Of a stretch of 64,000 nt of DNA, positions 33,974 through 42,693 are shown piece by piece. Every line of letters begins with the position of its first letter. Positions within the stretch are counted from its first letter, which is position 1. The position numbers were made by a program, and so were the translations under genes. Under the pieces are notes generated by a model. It was not told where the DNA came from. It did no database searches and saw nothing but the letters and a program-made list of their open reading frames with translations. Source of the DNA: Pedobacter segetis (GTDB lineage Bacteria; Bacteroidota; Bacteroidia; Sphingobacteriales; Sphingobacteriaceae); assembly GCF_016623585.1 (NCBI RefSeq), contig NZ_JAEHFY010000013.1, positions 62,001-126,000 of the forward strand, in the 5' to 3' direction.

Positions 33974-35308
33974 ATGTTCTTACAAACTAAAGCAAATACC
34001 GATAAATTGATGGAATTTGATTCTTTTGCGAAGGTAATCAAAGAAAAAAAATCAAACAGTTTGGTAACTATATTTACCATTGCCCTAATTTGTAGCGTGG
34101 TTGTTCTATGTTTACCTTGGACACAGAACATCAAGTCTAAGGGCAGTGTATCTACATTAAGTCCAAACCAAAGACCGCAACAGATCAACAGCATTATTGC
34201 CGGGAGGATAGAAAAATGGTATATCCAAGACGGGCAGTATGTGAAAAAGGGAGATACATTGTTGAGGATCAGCGAAGTTAAGGAGGATTATCTTGACGAA
34301 TCTTTACTGGCTAGGGTTGAAGACCAGATAAAAGCTAAAACAGAAGCCATAGATTTTTATGATCAAAAAGCAAATACTGCGGTTCGGCAACAATCGGCAT
34401 TAAAATTATCTTTAGATTTTAAATTGCAACAGATCCAGAACAAGTTAAAGCAATTCAACTTAAAAGTAGAATCGGATAGCATAGCTTTAATTGCCGCTAC
34501 AAATCAATATAAAATAGCTAAAGAACAGCTTAACAGGCAAAAGCAAATGTTTGATGCAGGCTTAAAATCTTTAACAGATCTAGAGCAAAAGCAACAATAT
34601 TTACAAGATGCGCTATCCAAAAAAATAAGTGCAGAAAGCAAATTTTTTAATACAAAAAATGAGTTGTTAAACATAAGGTTAGATCTATTGGCAGCACAGC
34701 AAGAATATTCAGAAAAAATATTAAAAACAGCAGGAGATAAATTTACCGCGTTATCTCAAGTTTCTGCCACAGAGGGCGAAGTTGCAAAGCTGAAAAACCA
34801 ATATGCCAACTATAAAAAACGACAAGGTTTTTATATCATTACCGCACCTCAAAATGGGCAAGTATTGCGATCGGTAAAAGCTGGCATTGGCGAAACGGTT
34901 AAAGATGGTGAGCCACTGATGCAGATTGTACCTACCGAGTTTGAGCCTGCGGTAGAAATGTTTATCAACCCTTTAGATCTGTCTTTAATAAATATCGGTG
35001 AGAAAGTTCAAATCCAGTTTGATGGTTTTCCCGCCATTGTTTTTTCTGGCTGGCCAGAGGCATCTTATGGTATTTTTGAAGGTAAGGTGGTTGCTATTGA
35101 TCAATCTATAAATAAAAACGGGCAATTTAGGGTTTGGGTTTCACCGGGTGGGAAAAAACCATGGCCAAAAGAAATAAGATATGGATCTGGGACCAAAAAC
35201 ATCACTTTGTTAAAGAATGTACCCTTAGGGTATGAGCTTTGGCGGCAGATAAATGGTTTCCCACCAGATTTTTATGAATCTCCTAAAGCAGATAAAGATG
35301 AAAAGTAA
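33974..35308 (+). CDS. HlyD-family periplasmic adaptor
   Basis: Membrane fusion protein of 444 aa from the ATG at 33974, which lies 1 base after the exporter stop. A single inner-membrane helix (about residues 28-48) is followed by a biotinyl/lipoyl-like half (INSIIAGRIEKWYIQDGQYVKKGDTLL), a long coiled-coil hairpin (about residues 115-280), the second lipoyl half (GFYIITAPQNGQVLRSVKAGIGETVKDGEPLMQIVP) and a beta-barrel domain. It would connect the inner-membrane exporter to the TolC-like channel. Its end overlaps the next gene by 11 bases. Confidence 0.9.
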   Translation: MFLQTKANTDKLMEFDSFAKVIKEKKSNSLVTIFTIALICSVVVLCLPWTQNIKSKGSVSTLSPNQRPQQINSIIAGRIEKWYIQDGQYVKKGDTLLRISEVKEDYLDESLLARVEDQIKAKTEAIDFYDQKANTAVRQQSALKLSLDFKLQQIQNKLKQFNLKVESDSIALIAATNQYKIAKEQLNRQKQMFDAGLKSLTDLEQKQQYLQDALSKKISAESKFFNTKNELLNIRLDLLAAQQEYSEKILKTAGDKFTALSQVSATEGEVAKLKNQYANYKKRQGFYIITAPQNGQVLRSVKAGIGETVKDGEPLMQIVPTEFEPAVEMFINPLDLSLINIGEKVQIQFDGFPAIVFSGWPEASYGIFEGKVVAIDQSINKNGQFRVWVSPGGKKPWPKEIRYGSGTKNITLLKNVPLGYELWRQINGFPPDFYESPKADKDEK

Positions 35309-36689
35309 ACTAATCTATTTAGCGTTATCTTTTTTTTGGTTTTTACCTTTAAGGGCACAACAGGCAGTAGATACTTTAAGCTGGTCAGGTTTTTTCAATA
35401 TCATCAAAAAATACCACCCTATAAGCCAACAAGCCAATTTGTTAGTAGATCTGGCGAAAGTGAAAAGGACAAAAGCATTGGGCGGTTTTGATCCTAAGAT
35501 CGAGGCAGATTTTGACCAAAAATATTACGACGGCACAGAATACTATACTTTTTTTACCCCACAGATAAAATTGCCTTTATGGTATGGTGTAGAATTAAAA
35601 GGCTCTTACTCGCAGGCAGAAGGGGCTTACTTAAATCCAGAGAGTAAGTTGCCAAAGCAAGGTTTAAGCTATGTTGGTATCAACTTTAATGTTGGTAAAG
35701 GTTTGTTTATTGATGAGAGAAGGGCGGCAATTAAGCAAGCTAAAATATTTGAACAATCATCGCAAAACGAAAAGCGCAAAATATTAAACGATCTGTTTTT
35801 AGAAGCGGCAACTAATTATATAGAATGGTACAATAACTATAAAATTACCCAGATACATAAAGAAGCATTAAGCTTAGCAAAAACACGTTTTGATGCCGTA
35901 AAAACCGGTTTTAAAAATGGCGATAAACCTGCAATTGATACCGTTGAGGCTCTATTGATGGTGCAACAAAGGGAAGGTATGCTACAACAAGCCCAACTAG
36001 AGCTGCAAAATTCAAAATTAATGCTCTGCAACTATCTATGGTTACAAAACAACCAAGCCGTTGATGCAAACAAATTATACATTGTCCCCCCGGATTCTTT
36101 GGATATACCTCTAAATGCTGATCTACAAACCAGTAACAACCCTAAATTATTGAGCTACGAATTTAAGATCAACGATTTAAATGTGGAGAGAAGGCTGAAG
36201 GCAGAAAGTTTGAAACCTGAACTGGGTTTGCAATTAGGGGTACTTAACCAGGGGAAATCTTTATTGAGAAATATAAATGGTAATTATTGGCAGGATAACA
36301 ACAAGGTCAATATCCGTTTTTCATTTCCGCTAACGTTTGCAAAAGCAAGAGCTGACCTTGCCGAAACAAAGATTAAAATAAGGCAAACCCAACTAGAACA
36401 AGATATGGTAAGGAACGAGTTGGTTAATAAAATGAGGCAAAACAATTTTGAGATCCTCACGCTCCAAAACCAAGTGAATATCTTGAACCAAACCTACAAA
36501 TCTTCTATGCAACTATTAAACGGAGAGGAGCTAAAGTTCAAATTTGGCGATAGTTCATTGTTTTTGATAAATTCTAGGGAAAGCAAGCTGATAGAAGTTA
36601 GGGAAAAGCTGTTGGCAACGGAAGCAAAACTGAAAAAATCCAAAATTAAAACAATTTGGCTGGCCGGCAATCTGTACTTAAATATTTAG
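35298..36689 (+). CDS. TolC-family outer-membrane efflux protein
   Basis: Outer-membrane channel component, 463 aa from the ATG at 35298, which gives a clean signal peptide (MKSKLIYLALSFFWFLPLRAQ). Two outer membrane efflux repeats form the helical barrel (for example KRTKALGGFDPKIEADFDQ and LAKTRFDAVKTGFKNGDKPAID). It is the last gene of the exporter, HlyD and TolC unit, and its start overlaps the HlyD gene by 11 bases. No strong terminator was found in the 198 bases that follow. Confidence 0.88.
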   Translation: MKSKLIYLALSFFWFLPLRAQQAVDTLSWSGFFNIIKKYHPISQQANLLVDLAKVKRTKALGGFDPKIEADFDQKYYDGTEYYTFFTPQIKLPLWYGVELKGSYSQAEGAYLNPESKLPKQGLSYVGINFNVGKGLFIDERRAAIKQAKIFEQSSQNEKRKILNDLFLEAATNYIEWYNNYKITQIHKEALSLAKTRFDAVKTGFKNGDKPAIDTVEALLMVQQREGMLQQAQLELQNSKLMLCNYLWLQNNQAVDANKLYIVPPDSLDIPLNADLQTSNNPKLLSYEFKINDLNVERRLKAESLKPELGLQLGVLNQGKSLLRNINGNYWQDNNKVNIRFSFPLTFAKARADLAETKIKIRQTQLEQDMVRNELVNKMRQNNFEILTLQNQVNILNQTYKSSMQLLNGEELKFKFGDSSLFLINSRESKLIEVREKLLATEAKLKKSKIKTIWLAGNLYLNI

Positions 36690-36887
36690 CCCAAAGGTAC
36701 ATCAAGCATTTAATCGTTTAAGAAAGCTTTTTTGTTAACAAACAGAACGTCTATTTCATTAACAATCTAAAACCTTAAACATTTACCCCATATTTTTAAG
36801 TAATTATTTGATTTATTGTGGTAATATAAACTGTAAAAGATACCTTTAATTAGGTATTTATTATCTTTAAACAATTAAATCATTCTA

Positions 36888-37667
36888 ATGGAAGAGACAC
36901 AACAACCCGTCATCGGCATAAAAAACCTAAGTAAAAACTACGGAGAAAAACAGGTGTTAAAAGGTATAAACCTAGAGGTTTATCCGGGGCAGGTAATTGG
37001 TTATATTGGGCCAAACGGAGCGGGAAAATCTACAACCGTTAAAATTTTAACGGGTTTGGTAAATGATTTTGATGGAGAAGTTTTGATGTACGGTAAAAAT
37101 ATCAAGGATGACATCATCAGCATAAAAAGCCAGATTGGTTACGTACCAGAAAATGCCGAGATATATGATGTGCTTACTCCTTTAGAATATTTGGATTTTA
37201 TAGGTAAACTGTATGGCATGGATGAAGATGCCATTGCAACAAGAGCAACTAAACTTTTGAACGCTTTTGGCATTGGCGCAAATGCAGACCAACGCATGGA
37301 TACTTTTTCTAAGGGGATGCGCCAAAAGGTGTTGCTCATTTCTGGGATTATCCATAACCCAAAGATCATCATCTTAGATGAGCCACTCTCTGGTTTAGAT
37401 GCAAATGCCGTGATCATGGTTAAAGAACTTATATCCCTGATGGCCAAGGAGGGGAAAACCATTTTTTACTGCTCGCACATGATGGATGTGGTAGAAAAAG
37501 TATCTGATCGTATTTTATTGATCAATAATGGAGAAATAGTAGCAGATGGCACTTTTGAAGATTTAAAAGCCGGTGGCGATCAAACCTTAGAAAATATCTT
37601 TGCAAAACTCACAGGCAAAGAAGAAGGAAATAAAGATGCCTCAGATGTGTTAAGCGCTTTAAATTAA
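36888..37667 (+). CDS. ABC transporter ATP-binding protein (ABC-2 type)
   Basis: A 259-aa cytoplasmic ATPase with canonical motifs, in contrast to the exporter upstream: Walker A GPNGAGKSTT, Q-loop IGYVPENAEIYD, signature FSKGMRQKVLL, Walker B IIILDEPLSGLD and H-loop YCSHMMD. The family moves lipids, polysaccharides, drugs or peptides with an ABC-2 permease. The next gene (54 bases downstream) encodes a large membrane protein that is the likely permease. The substrate is unknown. Confidence 0.92.
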   Translation: MEETQQPVIGIKNLSKNYGEKQVLKGINLEVYPGQVIGYIGPNGAGKSTTVKILTGLVNDFDGEVLMYGKNIKDDIISIKSQIGYVPENAEIYDVLTPLEYLDFIGKLYGMDEDAIATRATKLLNAFGIGANADQRMDTFSKGMRQKVLLISGIIHNPKIIILDEPLSGLDANAVIMVKELISLMAKEGKTIFYCSHMMDVVEKVSDRILLINNGEIVADGTFEDLKAGGDQTLENIFAKLTGKEEGNKDASDVLSALN

Positions 37668-37721
37668 TAATTAGGCTACTTAAAACATGTTACTTACAAC
37701 TTAAAATTTTCTACGTTTCAA

Positions 37722-39410
37722 ATGTTCAATAAATATATCATCAATTTTGTTCTTTTATTAAAACCCATTTTCCAGAAATTTGGGGTAGATCCAGAACAGC
37801 TTAGGATTATTTTAATAACTAAAATGAAAATGGACGATCGCCGTCCGAATGTGTACAACCAAAGGCAGAAAAAGAAAAAAGAAGTTAATAATGCCAGTTG
37901 GATAGTGATGTTTTTCTTGGGCCTTACGGGTTTGTTCTTCACATTTTTATTGGCATCCTTAAAGCAGCCATTTTTGGCGCATACCGTTTATTTCTCGGCC
38001 TTTATGGTAATGTTGGCCATTACCTTAATCTCTGATTTTACAAATGTGTTGATAGATGTGAGGGATAATTACATCATTTTGCCCCGCCCTGTAAACGACA
38101 GGACTTTTACCGTTTCTCGGATTTTACACATAGGTATCCATACGGCAAAAATGGCCTTCGCTATCTCTATATCGGGCGTTATTTACTCTTTTATTGGCGA
38201 AGGAGTATTATCGGGATCGATGTTTATTATTGAAGTTTTAATAGCTACAACACTAAGTATATTCTTAGTGAACATTACTTATTTGATAGTTTTAAAAATC
38301 ACAAGTCCTCAAAAATTTAAGGATTTTATATCTTATTTTCAGATCATTTTGTCTATCGTGATTTTTGCGGCCTATTATACCTTGCCTCGGTTAATAGAAT
38401 CAAGTTTAATAAAAAAAATAGATATTTCTAATGTTAAGGTTTTAGCAATTGTGCCTTCCTATTGGTTGGCGGCATTGCATGAGTTGGTCGTGAACATAAA
38501 AATAGCACAACTTTCCACCTATATTTATGCCGCATTAGCTATTTTATCACCAATAGTTTCTTTGTATTTGGTAGTGAAGGTTTTAGCACCGGGTTTTAAT
38601 CAGAAATTATCTTCCATAAGTGCTAGTGGCGATGATGGTGTTGTGGTTTCATCAGAAGGTAAAGGTGCATCTAAAGGATTTATGAATATTATTGCCCAAA
38701 AAATTGCCCCACATCCTTTAGAAAATGCAGGCTTTAAGATTACTTGGTTATTATCTTCACGCTACCGCGATTTTAAGGTAAAGGTGTATCCTTCATTTGC
38801 TTATGTCCCGGTTTATTTTGTTTACTTCGGTTTTATCAATAAAAAAGGAGGAAGCTTATCAGATAACTGGCATCATTTATTAGAAGGTAGGATGTACATT
38901 TTGTTGATGTACCTAACAGGTTTTGTGTTGACTACAGTTTTGCAACACATCAGCATGACAGAGAAATACAAAGCTTCGTGGGTGTTTTTTACCACACCAC
39001 ATAACCAACCAGGGAGAATTTTAGGCGGTATGTTTAAAGCTGTAGTTATAAAATATTATCTACCTTATTTTATAGCGATAGGTATCTTCAGTATCACTTT
39101 CTGGGGACCAGCTGTAATTAACGATTTAATTTTGGTTTTTATGGTTGGCACACTCTATGGTTTGTTGGTTGCGCTTTTCCAGGTAAAGGGCTTCCCGTTT
39201 TCTCAGCCTCCAAACAACCAAAAAGGAGGGAAAATGTTTATCACATTTTTGATAATGGCAGTACCGGCAGGTTTAGGGTTCTTACACTATTGGGCAGCAC
39301 AATGGGAAACAGCCATTTGGATAGCCGCCGTAACCATGACGGTTATTGCATGGACCTGTTTTAATTACTACCGTAAAGAAAGCTGGGAAAGTATGGAGTT
39401 GGCAGAATAA
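37722..39410 (+). CDS. Probable ABC-2 permease, large membrane protein
   Basis: A 562-aa polytopic membrane protein with about 12 hydrophobic segments. The N-terminal 60 residues are hydrophilic and Lys/Arg-rich (KMKMDDRRPNVYNQRQKKKK). Conserved permease motifs are not obvious, so the assignment rests on topology and on the ATPase gene 54 bases upstream. A long extramembrane section around residues 300-360 (SASGDDGVVVSSEGKGASKG) separates the two helical halves. The substrate is unknown. Confidence 0.72.
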   Translation: MFNKYIINFVLLLKPIFQKFGVDPEQLRIILITKMKMDDRRPNVYNQRQKKKKEVNNASWIVMFFLGLTGLFFTFLLASLKQPFLAHTVYFSAFMVMLAITLISDFTNVLIDVRDNYIILPRPVNDRTFTVSRILHIGIHTAKMAFAISISGVIYSFIGEGVLSGSMFIIEVLIATTLSIFLVNITYLIVLKITSPQKFKDFISYFQIILSIVIFAAYYTLPRLIESSLIKKIDISNVKVLAIVPSYWLAALHELVVNIKIAQLSTYIYAALAILSPIVSLYLVVKVLAPGFNQKLSSISASGDDGVVVSSEGKGASKGFMNIIAQKIAPHPLENAGFKITWLLSSRYRDFKVKVYPSFAYVPVYFVYFGFINKKGGSLSDNWHHLLEGRMYILLMYLTGFVLTTVLQHISMTEKYKASWVFFTTPHNQPGRILGGMFKAVVIKYYLPYFIAIGIFSITFWGPAVINDLILVFMVGTLYGLLVALFQVKGFPFSQPPNNQKGGKMFITFLIMAVPAGLGFLHYWAAQWETAIWIAAVTMTVIAWTCFNYYRKESWESMELAE

Positions 39411-39436
39411 CGGTTTATAATTGATTTTTAAAATGT

Positions 39437-39444
39437 TACTTTTG
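39437..39444 (+). promoter_or_regulatory. Possible -7 promoter element of the methyltransferase gene
   Basis: TACTTTTG matches TAnnTTTG and lies 17 bases before the ATG. No convincing -33 TTG at the expected distance was seen, so this is weak. Confidence 0.25.
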
Positions 39445-39460
39445 ATAAAATGACCCATTA

Positions 39461-40435
39461 ATGGAAGAATTAAAATTTATCGATTTGTTTTGTGGTATTG
39501 GCGGGTTTAGGGTTGCCATGGATCAAGCCTGTAGAGAAAATAATATTATTCCAAATTGCGTTTTTTCATCTGATATTGATAGATCTTGCCAAGATAGTTA
39601 TGAGGCTAATTTTGGCGATAGACCGCATGGGGATATAACAGAAATTGATGCAACATCAATACCAGATCATGATATTTTATATGGTGGCTTTCCTTGTCAA
39701 CCATTCAGTATCATTGGCCAGATGAAAGGATTTGAGGATACTAGGGGCACTTTGTTTTTTTATATTGCAAACATCATCAAACAAAAAAAACCTAAAGCCT
39801 TTGTTTTAGAAAATGTTAAACAGTTAGTAGGCCATAATGAGGGTAAAACTTTAAAAGTTATTATTAAAACTTTAAAAGATCTAGGTTATCATGTACAATA
39901 TACCGTTTTAAATGCTTTAGATTACGGCTTACCTCAAAAGAGAGAACGAGTTATTATTGTTGGGCATAGGGAGCCCATTTTGTTTTCTTTTCCTTCTCCA
40001 ATACGCCCCTTTAAGCCACTCGAGTTAATATTGGAGAAAAAAGTAGATAGGAAGTATCTCGCTTCTGATTATATTAAACAAAAGAGGTTTGAAAAGCATA
40101 AATCAGCATATAAACTTTCCATTTGGCATGAGAATAAATCAGGGAATGTTTGTTCTTATCCTTATTCATGTGCTTTAAGGGCGGGGGCTTCTTATAATTA
40201 TTTGTTGGTTAATGGCGAAAGACGCTTAACACCTAGGGAAATGTTTAGATTGCAAGGATTTCCCGATAGTTATAAAATAATTGTAAATGACTCTCAAGCA
40301 AGAAAACAAGCTGGAAATGCTGTACCGGTTAATTTGGTTAAAGCTGTGATATCTAAATTATTGCCTTATGTAGCCAAGTCTTTAGATATGAAATTAGTTT
40401 TTAACGAATATGAATTAGAATCACCAGCTACATAA
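39461..40435 (+). CDS. C5-cytosine DNA methyltransferase (Dcm/HhaI type)
   Basis: Methylates cytosine at C5 in a specific DNA sequence. The motifs appear in the usual order: I, DLFCGIGGF (residues 8-16); IV with the catalytic Cys, GGFPCQPFS; VI, FVLENVKQL; VIII, LPQKRERVIIVGHR; IX, RRLTPREMFRLQGFP; X, QAGNAVPVNLVKAV. The target-recognition region between VIII and IX is short, giving 324 aa. The site it recognises cannot be read from sequence. There is no recognisable restriction gene beside it, so it looks like a solitary methyltransferase, probably acquired, inserted before rimM. Confidence 0.95.
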   Translation: MEELKFIDLFCGIGGFRVAMDQACRENNIIPNCVFSSDIDRSCQDSYEANFGDRPHGDITEIDATSIPDHDILYGGFPCQPFSIIGQMKGFEDTRGTLFFYIANIIKQKKPKAFVLENVKQLVGHNEGKTLKVIIKTLKDLGYHVQYTVLNALDYGLPQKRERVIIVGHREPILFSFPSPIRPFKPLELILEKKVDRKYLASDYIKQKRFEKHKSAYKLSIWHENKSGNVCSYPYSCALRAGASYNYLLVNGERRLTPREMFRLQGFPDSYKIIVNDSQARKQAGNAVPVNLVKAVISKLLPYVAKSLDMKLVFNEYELESPAT

Positions 40436-40541
40436 TGCAGAAAAAACGCTAACGATAAGGATTAAGCAACCAGAAATCCTTGACAAAGAAAAAGTACTAA
40501 ATACATTGGGCTTTGATAAGTCTTGGATAATGGTTAGTTAA
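40419..40541 (+). pseudogene. Possible gene remnant behind the methyltransferase
   Basis: A frame without start codon, open from 40419 to the TAA at 40539-40541, reads naturally in its last 28 codons (IRIKQPEILDKEKVLNTLG and onward to SWIMVS). It partly overlaps the methyltransferase 3' end in another frame. It could be the tail of a lost partner gene, such as a restriction endonuclease, or chance. I do not recognise the protein. Confidence 0.25.
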
Positions 40542-40553
40542 GAGAAGTTACAA

Positions 40554-41069
40554 ATGGACAATTATTTCGAGATAGGATATATTACAAAAACCAGGGGTTT
40601 AAAAGGCGAGGTACAGGTCTCCTTTACTTTTGATGAACCCGAAAAACTAAAGATCAAATCGGTTTTTTTAGAAATCAATAAAAAGCTAGTGCCTTATTTT
40701 GTAGAAAATTACAAAATACCAATGCCGCAAATAGGTTATTTCAATTTTGAAGACATCGATCATATTGATAAGGCCCAGGCACTTACCAAAAAGAAAATTT
40801 TTTTACCAAATAGGTTAAAGCCCAAAAGAGAAAAAGGAGCTTTCTTTTATACAGATTTGATTGGCTTTACAGCCGAGGATCTGCACAATGGTAAATTGGG
40901 GGAGATAATAGAAGTTAAAGAATATCCACAACAATTTTTGGCTTCTGTTTTTTACCAACAAAAAGAAGTTTTGATCCCTCTAAACGAAGCCTTTATTAAA
41001 GATATTGATAAAATAAGTAAAACAATTATCCTTGATTTGCCCCAAGGTTTGCTGGATCTGTATTTATAG
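40554..41069 (+). CDS. rimM: Ribosome maturation factor RimM
   Basis: Assists assembly of the 30S head by binding ribosomal protein S19. Of 171 aa: an N-terminal RimM beta-barrel (YFEIGYITKTRGLKGEVQVSFTFDEPE) and a C-terminal PRC-barrel (GFTAEDLHNGKLGEIIEVKEYPQQ, then VLIPLNEAFIKDID). In many genomes rimM lies between rpsP and trmD. Neither is next to it here, so the usual cluster is split, with a methyltransferase gene on the upstream side. Confidence 0.93.
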   Translation: MDNYFEIGYITKTRGLKGEVQVSFTFDEPEKLKIKSVFLEINKKLVPYFVENYKIPMPQIGYFNFEDIDHIDKAQALTKKKIFLPNRLKPKREKGAFFYTDLIGFTAEDLHNGKLGEIIEVKEYPQQFLASVFYQQKEVLIPLNEAFIKDIDKISKTIILDLPQGLLDLYL

Positions 41070-41248
41070 TTTTTTAAATATAAATATGCCTTCAAAAACA
41101 CAAATCTTTGCTAATATATTATCAGCACATATTTTTGAGATTTCATTACTCCTAAATCTTAAGCTTAAACCAATATCAACGCCCAAATTGGTTTTCTTAA
41201 CAAAAAAGAGATTTTAGTTCGATAATCCATGTTTTAAAAACCCCTATC

Positions 41249-42439
41249 TTACTTTAAAACCTTCAATTCTTTGCCCACTTTTATAAATGCGTTGATGGCT
41301 TTATCCAAATGATGTTTATCATGTGCTGCCGACATCTGCACCCTAATCCTCGCTTTGTCTTTTGGTACTACGGGATAATAAAAACCGATGACATAAATAC
41401 CCTCTTCTAACATTTTCGACGCAAAATCCTGAGACAATTGTGCATCATAAAGCATAACGGGTACAATTGGATGAACTCCAGGCTTGATGTCAAAACCTGC
41501 AGCGGTCATTTTCTCCCTAAAATATTTGGTGTTAGCCTCTAGTTTATCCCTTAATTCGGTAGTTTCCATTAGCATATCTAAAACCGCAATTGAAGCGCCC
41601 ACAATACTTGGTGCCAAGGTATTGGAGAATAAATAGGGCCTAGAACGCTGGCGTAAAATATCGATAACCTCTTTTGGCCCCGAAGTAAAACCGCCAGATG
41701 CGCCGCCCAAGGCTTTGCCCAAAGTTCCAGTAATAATGTCAACTCTGCCCATTACGTTGTGGTGTTCGTGTGTTCCACGTCCGGTTTTGCCCATAAAACC
41801 ACTGCAATGGCATTCGTCTATCATTACCAAGGCGTTATATTTATCGGCCAAATCACAAATTCTATCTAATTGGGCAATGGTGCCATCCATAGAAAAAGCA
41901 CCATCCGTTACAATAATTCTGTGCCTTAGGTTTTGGGTTTCTTGTAGTTGCTTTTCTAGATCCTCCATATTATCATGCTGATAGCGATAGCGTTGCGCTT
42001 TACATAATCGTATGCCATCAATGATCGAAGCATGATTCAATTCATCAGAAATTATGGCATCTTGCGCATCAAACAAGGGTTCAAAAAGGCCCCCGTTAGC
42101 ATCAAAAGCCGCAGCATACAAAATGGTATCTTCCATCCCTAAAAAATCAGAAATCTTTTGCTCCAATTCTTTATGGATGTTTTGTGTACCGCAGATAAAG
42201 CGTACCGAAGACATTCCATAACCATGTGTGTCGATTGCTTTTTTTGCCGCTTCAATCACTTTTGGGTGCGATGAAAGCCCCAAATAATTATTAGCACAAA
42301 AATTAAGCACCTCTTTGCCGTCGTTCACTTTAATATCTGCACCTTGCGGGGTAACTATTACCCTTTCTTTCTTGTATAATCCAGCAGATTTTATTTCGTT
42401 TAATTCTTTTTGTAGAACCGGTTTTAATGTTTTGTACAT
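41249..42439 (-). CDS. kbl: Glycine C-acetyltransferase (2-amino-3-ketobutyrate CoA ligase)
   Basis: PLP enzyme of threonine catabolism; it cleaves 2-amino-3-ketobutyrate with CoA to glycine and acetyl-CoA. Of 396 aa, with the alpha-oxoamine synthase features [43 protein letters not shown], the PLP Asp/His region [12 protein letters not shown], and the PLP Lys in [14 protein letters not shown]. No threonine dehydrogenase gene lies next to it. Serine palmitoyltransferase is a related alternative, but [10 protein letters not shown] and overall agreement favour Kbl. Confidence 0.92.
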   Translation of the reverse strand: MYKTLKPVLQKELNEIKSAGLYKKERVIVTPQGADIKVNDGKEVLNFCANNYLGLSSHPKVIEAAKKAIDTHGYGMSSVRFICGTQNIHKELEQKISDFLGMEDTILYAAAFDANGGLFEPLFDAQDAIISDELNHASIIDGIRLCKAQRYRYQHDNMEDLEKQLQETQNLRHRIIVTDGAFSMDGTIAQLDRICDLADKYNALVMIDECHCSGFMGKTGRGTHEHHNVMGRVDIITGTLGKALGGASGGFTSGPKEVIDILRQRSRPYLFSNTLAPSIVGASIAVLDMLMETTELRDKLEANTKYFREKMTAAGFDIKPGVHPIVPVMLYDAQLSQDFASKMLEEGIYVIGFYYPVVPKDKARIRVQMSAAHDKHHLDKAINAFIKVGKELKVLK

Positions 42440-42693
42440 AATTGTTTTTTAAATATGAGCCTATTTATATTTGTATTGCAGTAATGCTTAATAGTTCGTT
42501 TTTAAACTAAACAAAGCGAATTTTGTAAAGATACCCAATGGCTATCTCAAAAAATTTAACGAAGTTGTAGCCAAAAATAAGCATAATCAAATTATTAGAT
42601 AAATTTTAAACAGGCTCTTAAAATAAGGAATCATTTTTGGTTACAACAATGCCAGCATCTATAAAATGAACAAATGCCCCCGTATGTTTTTTT

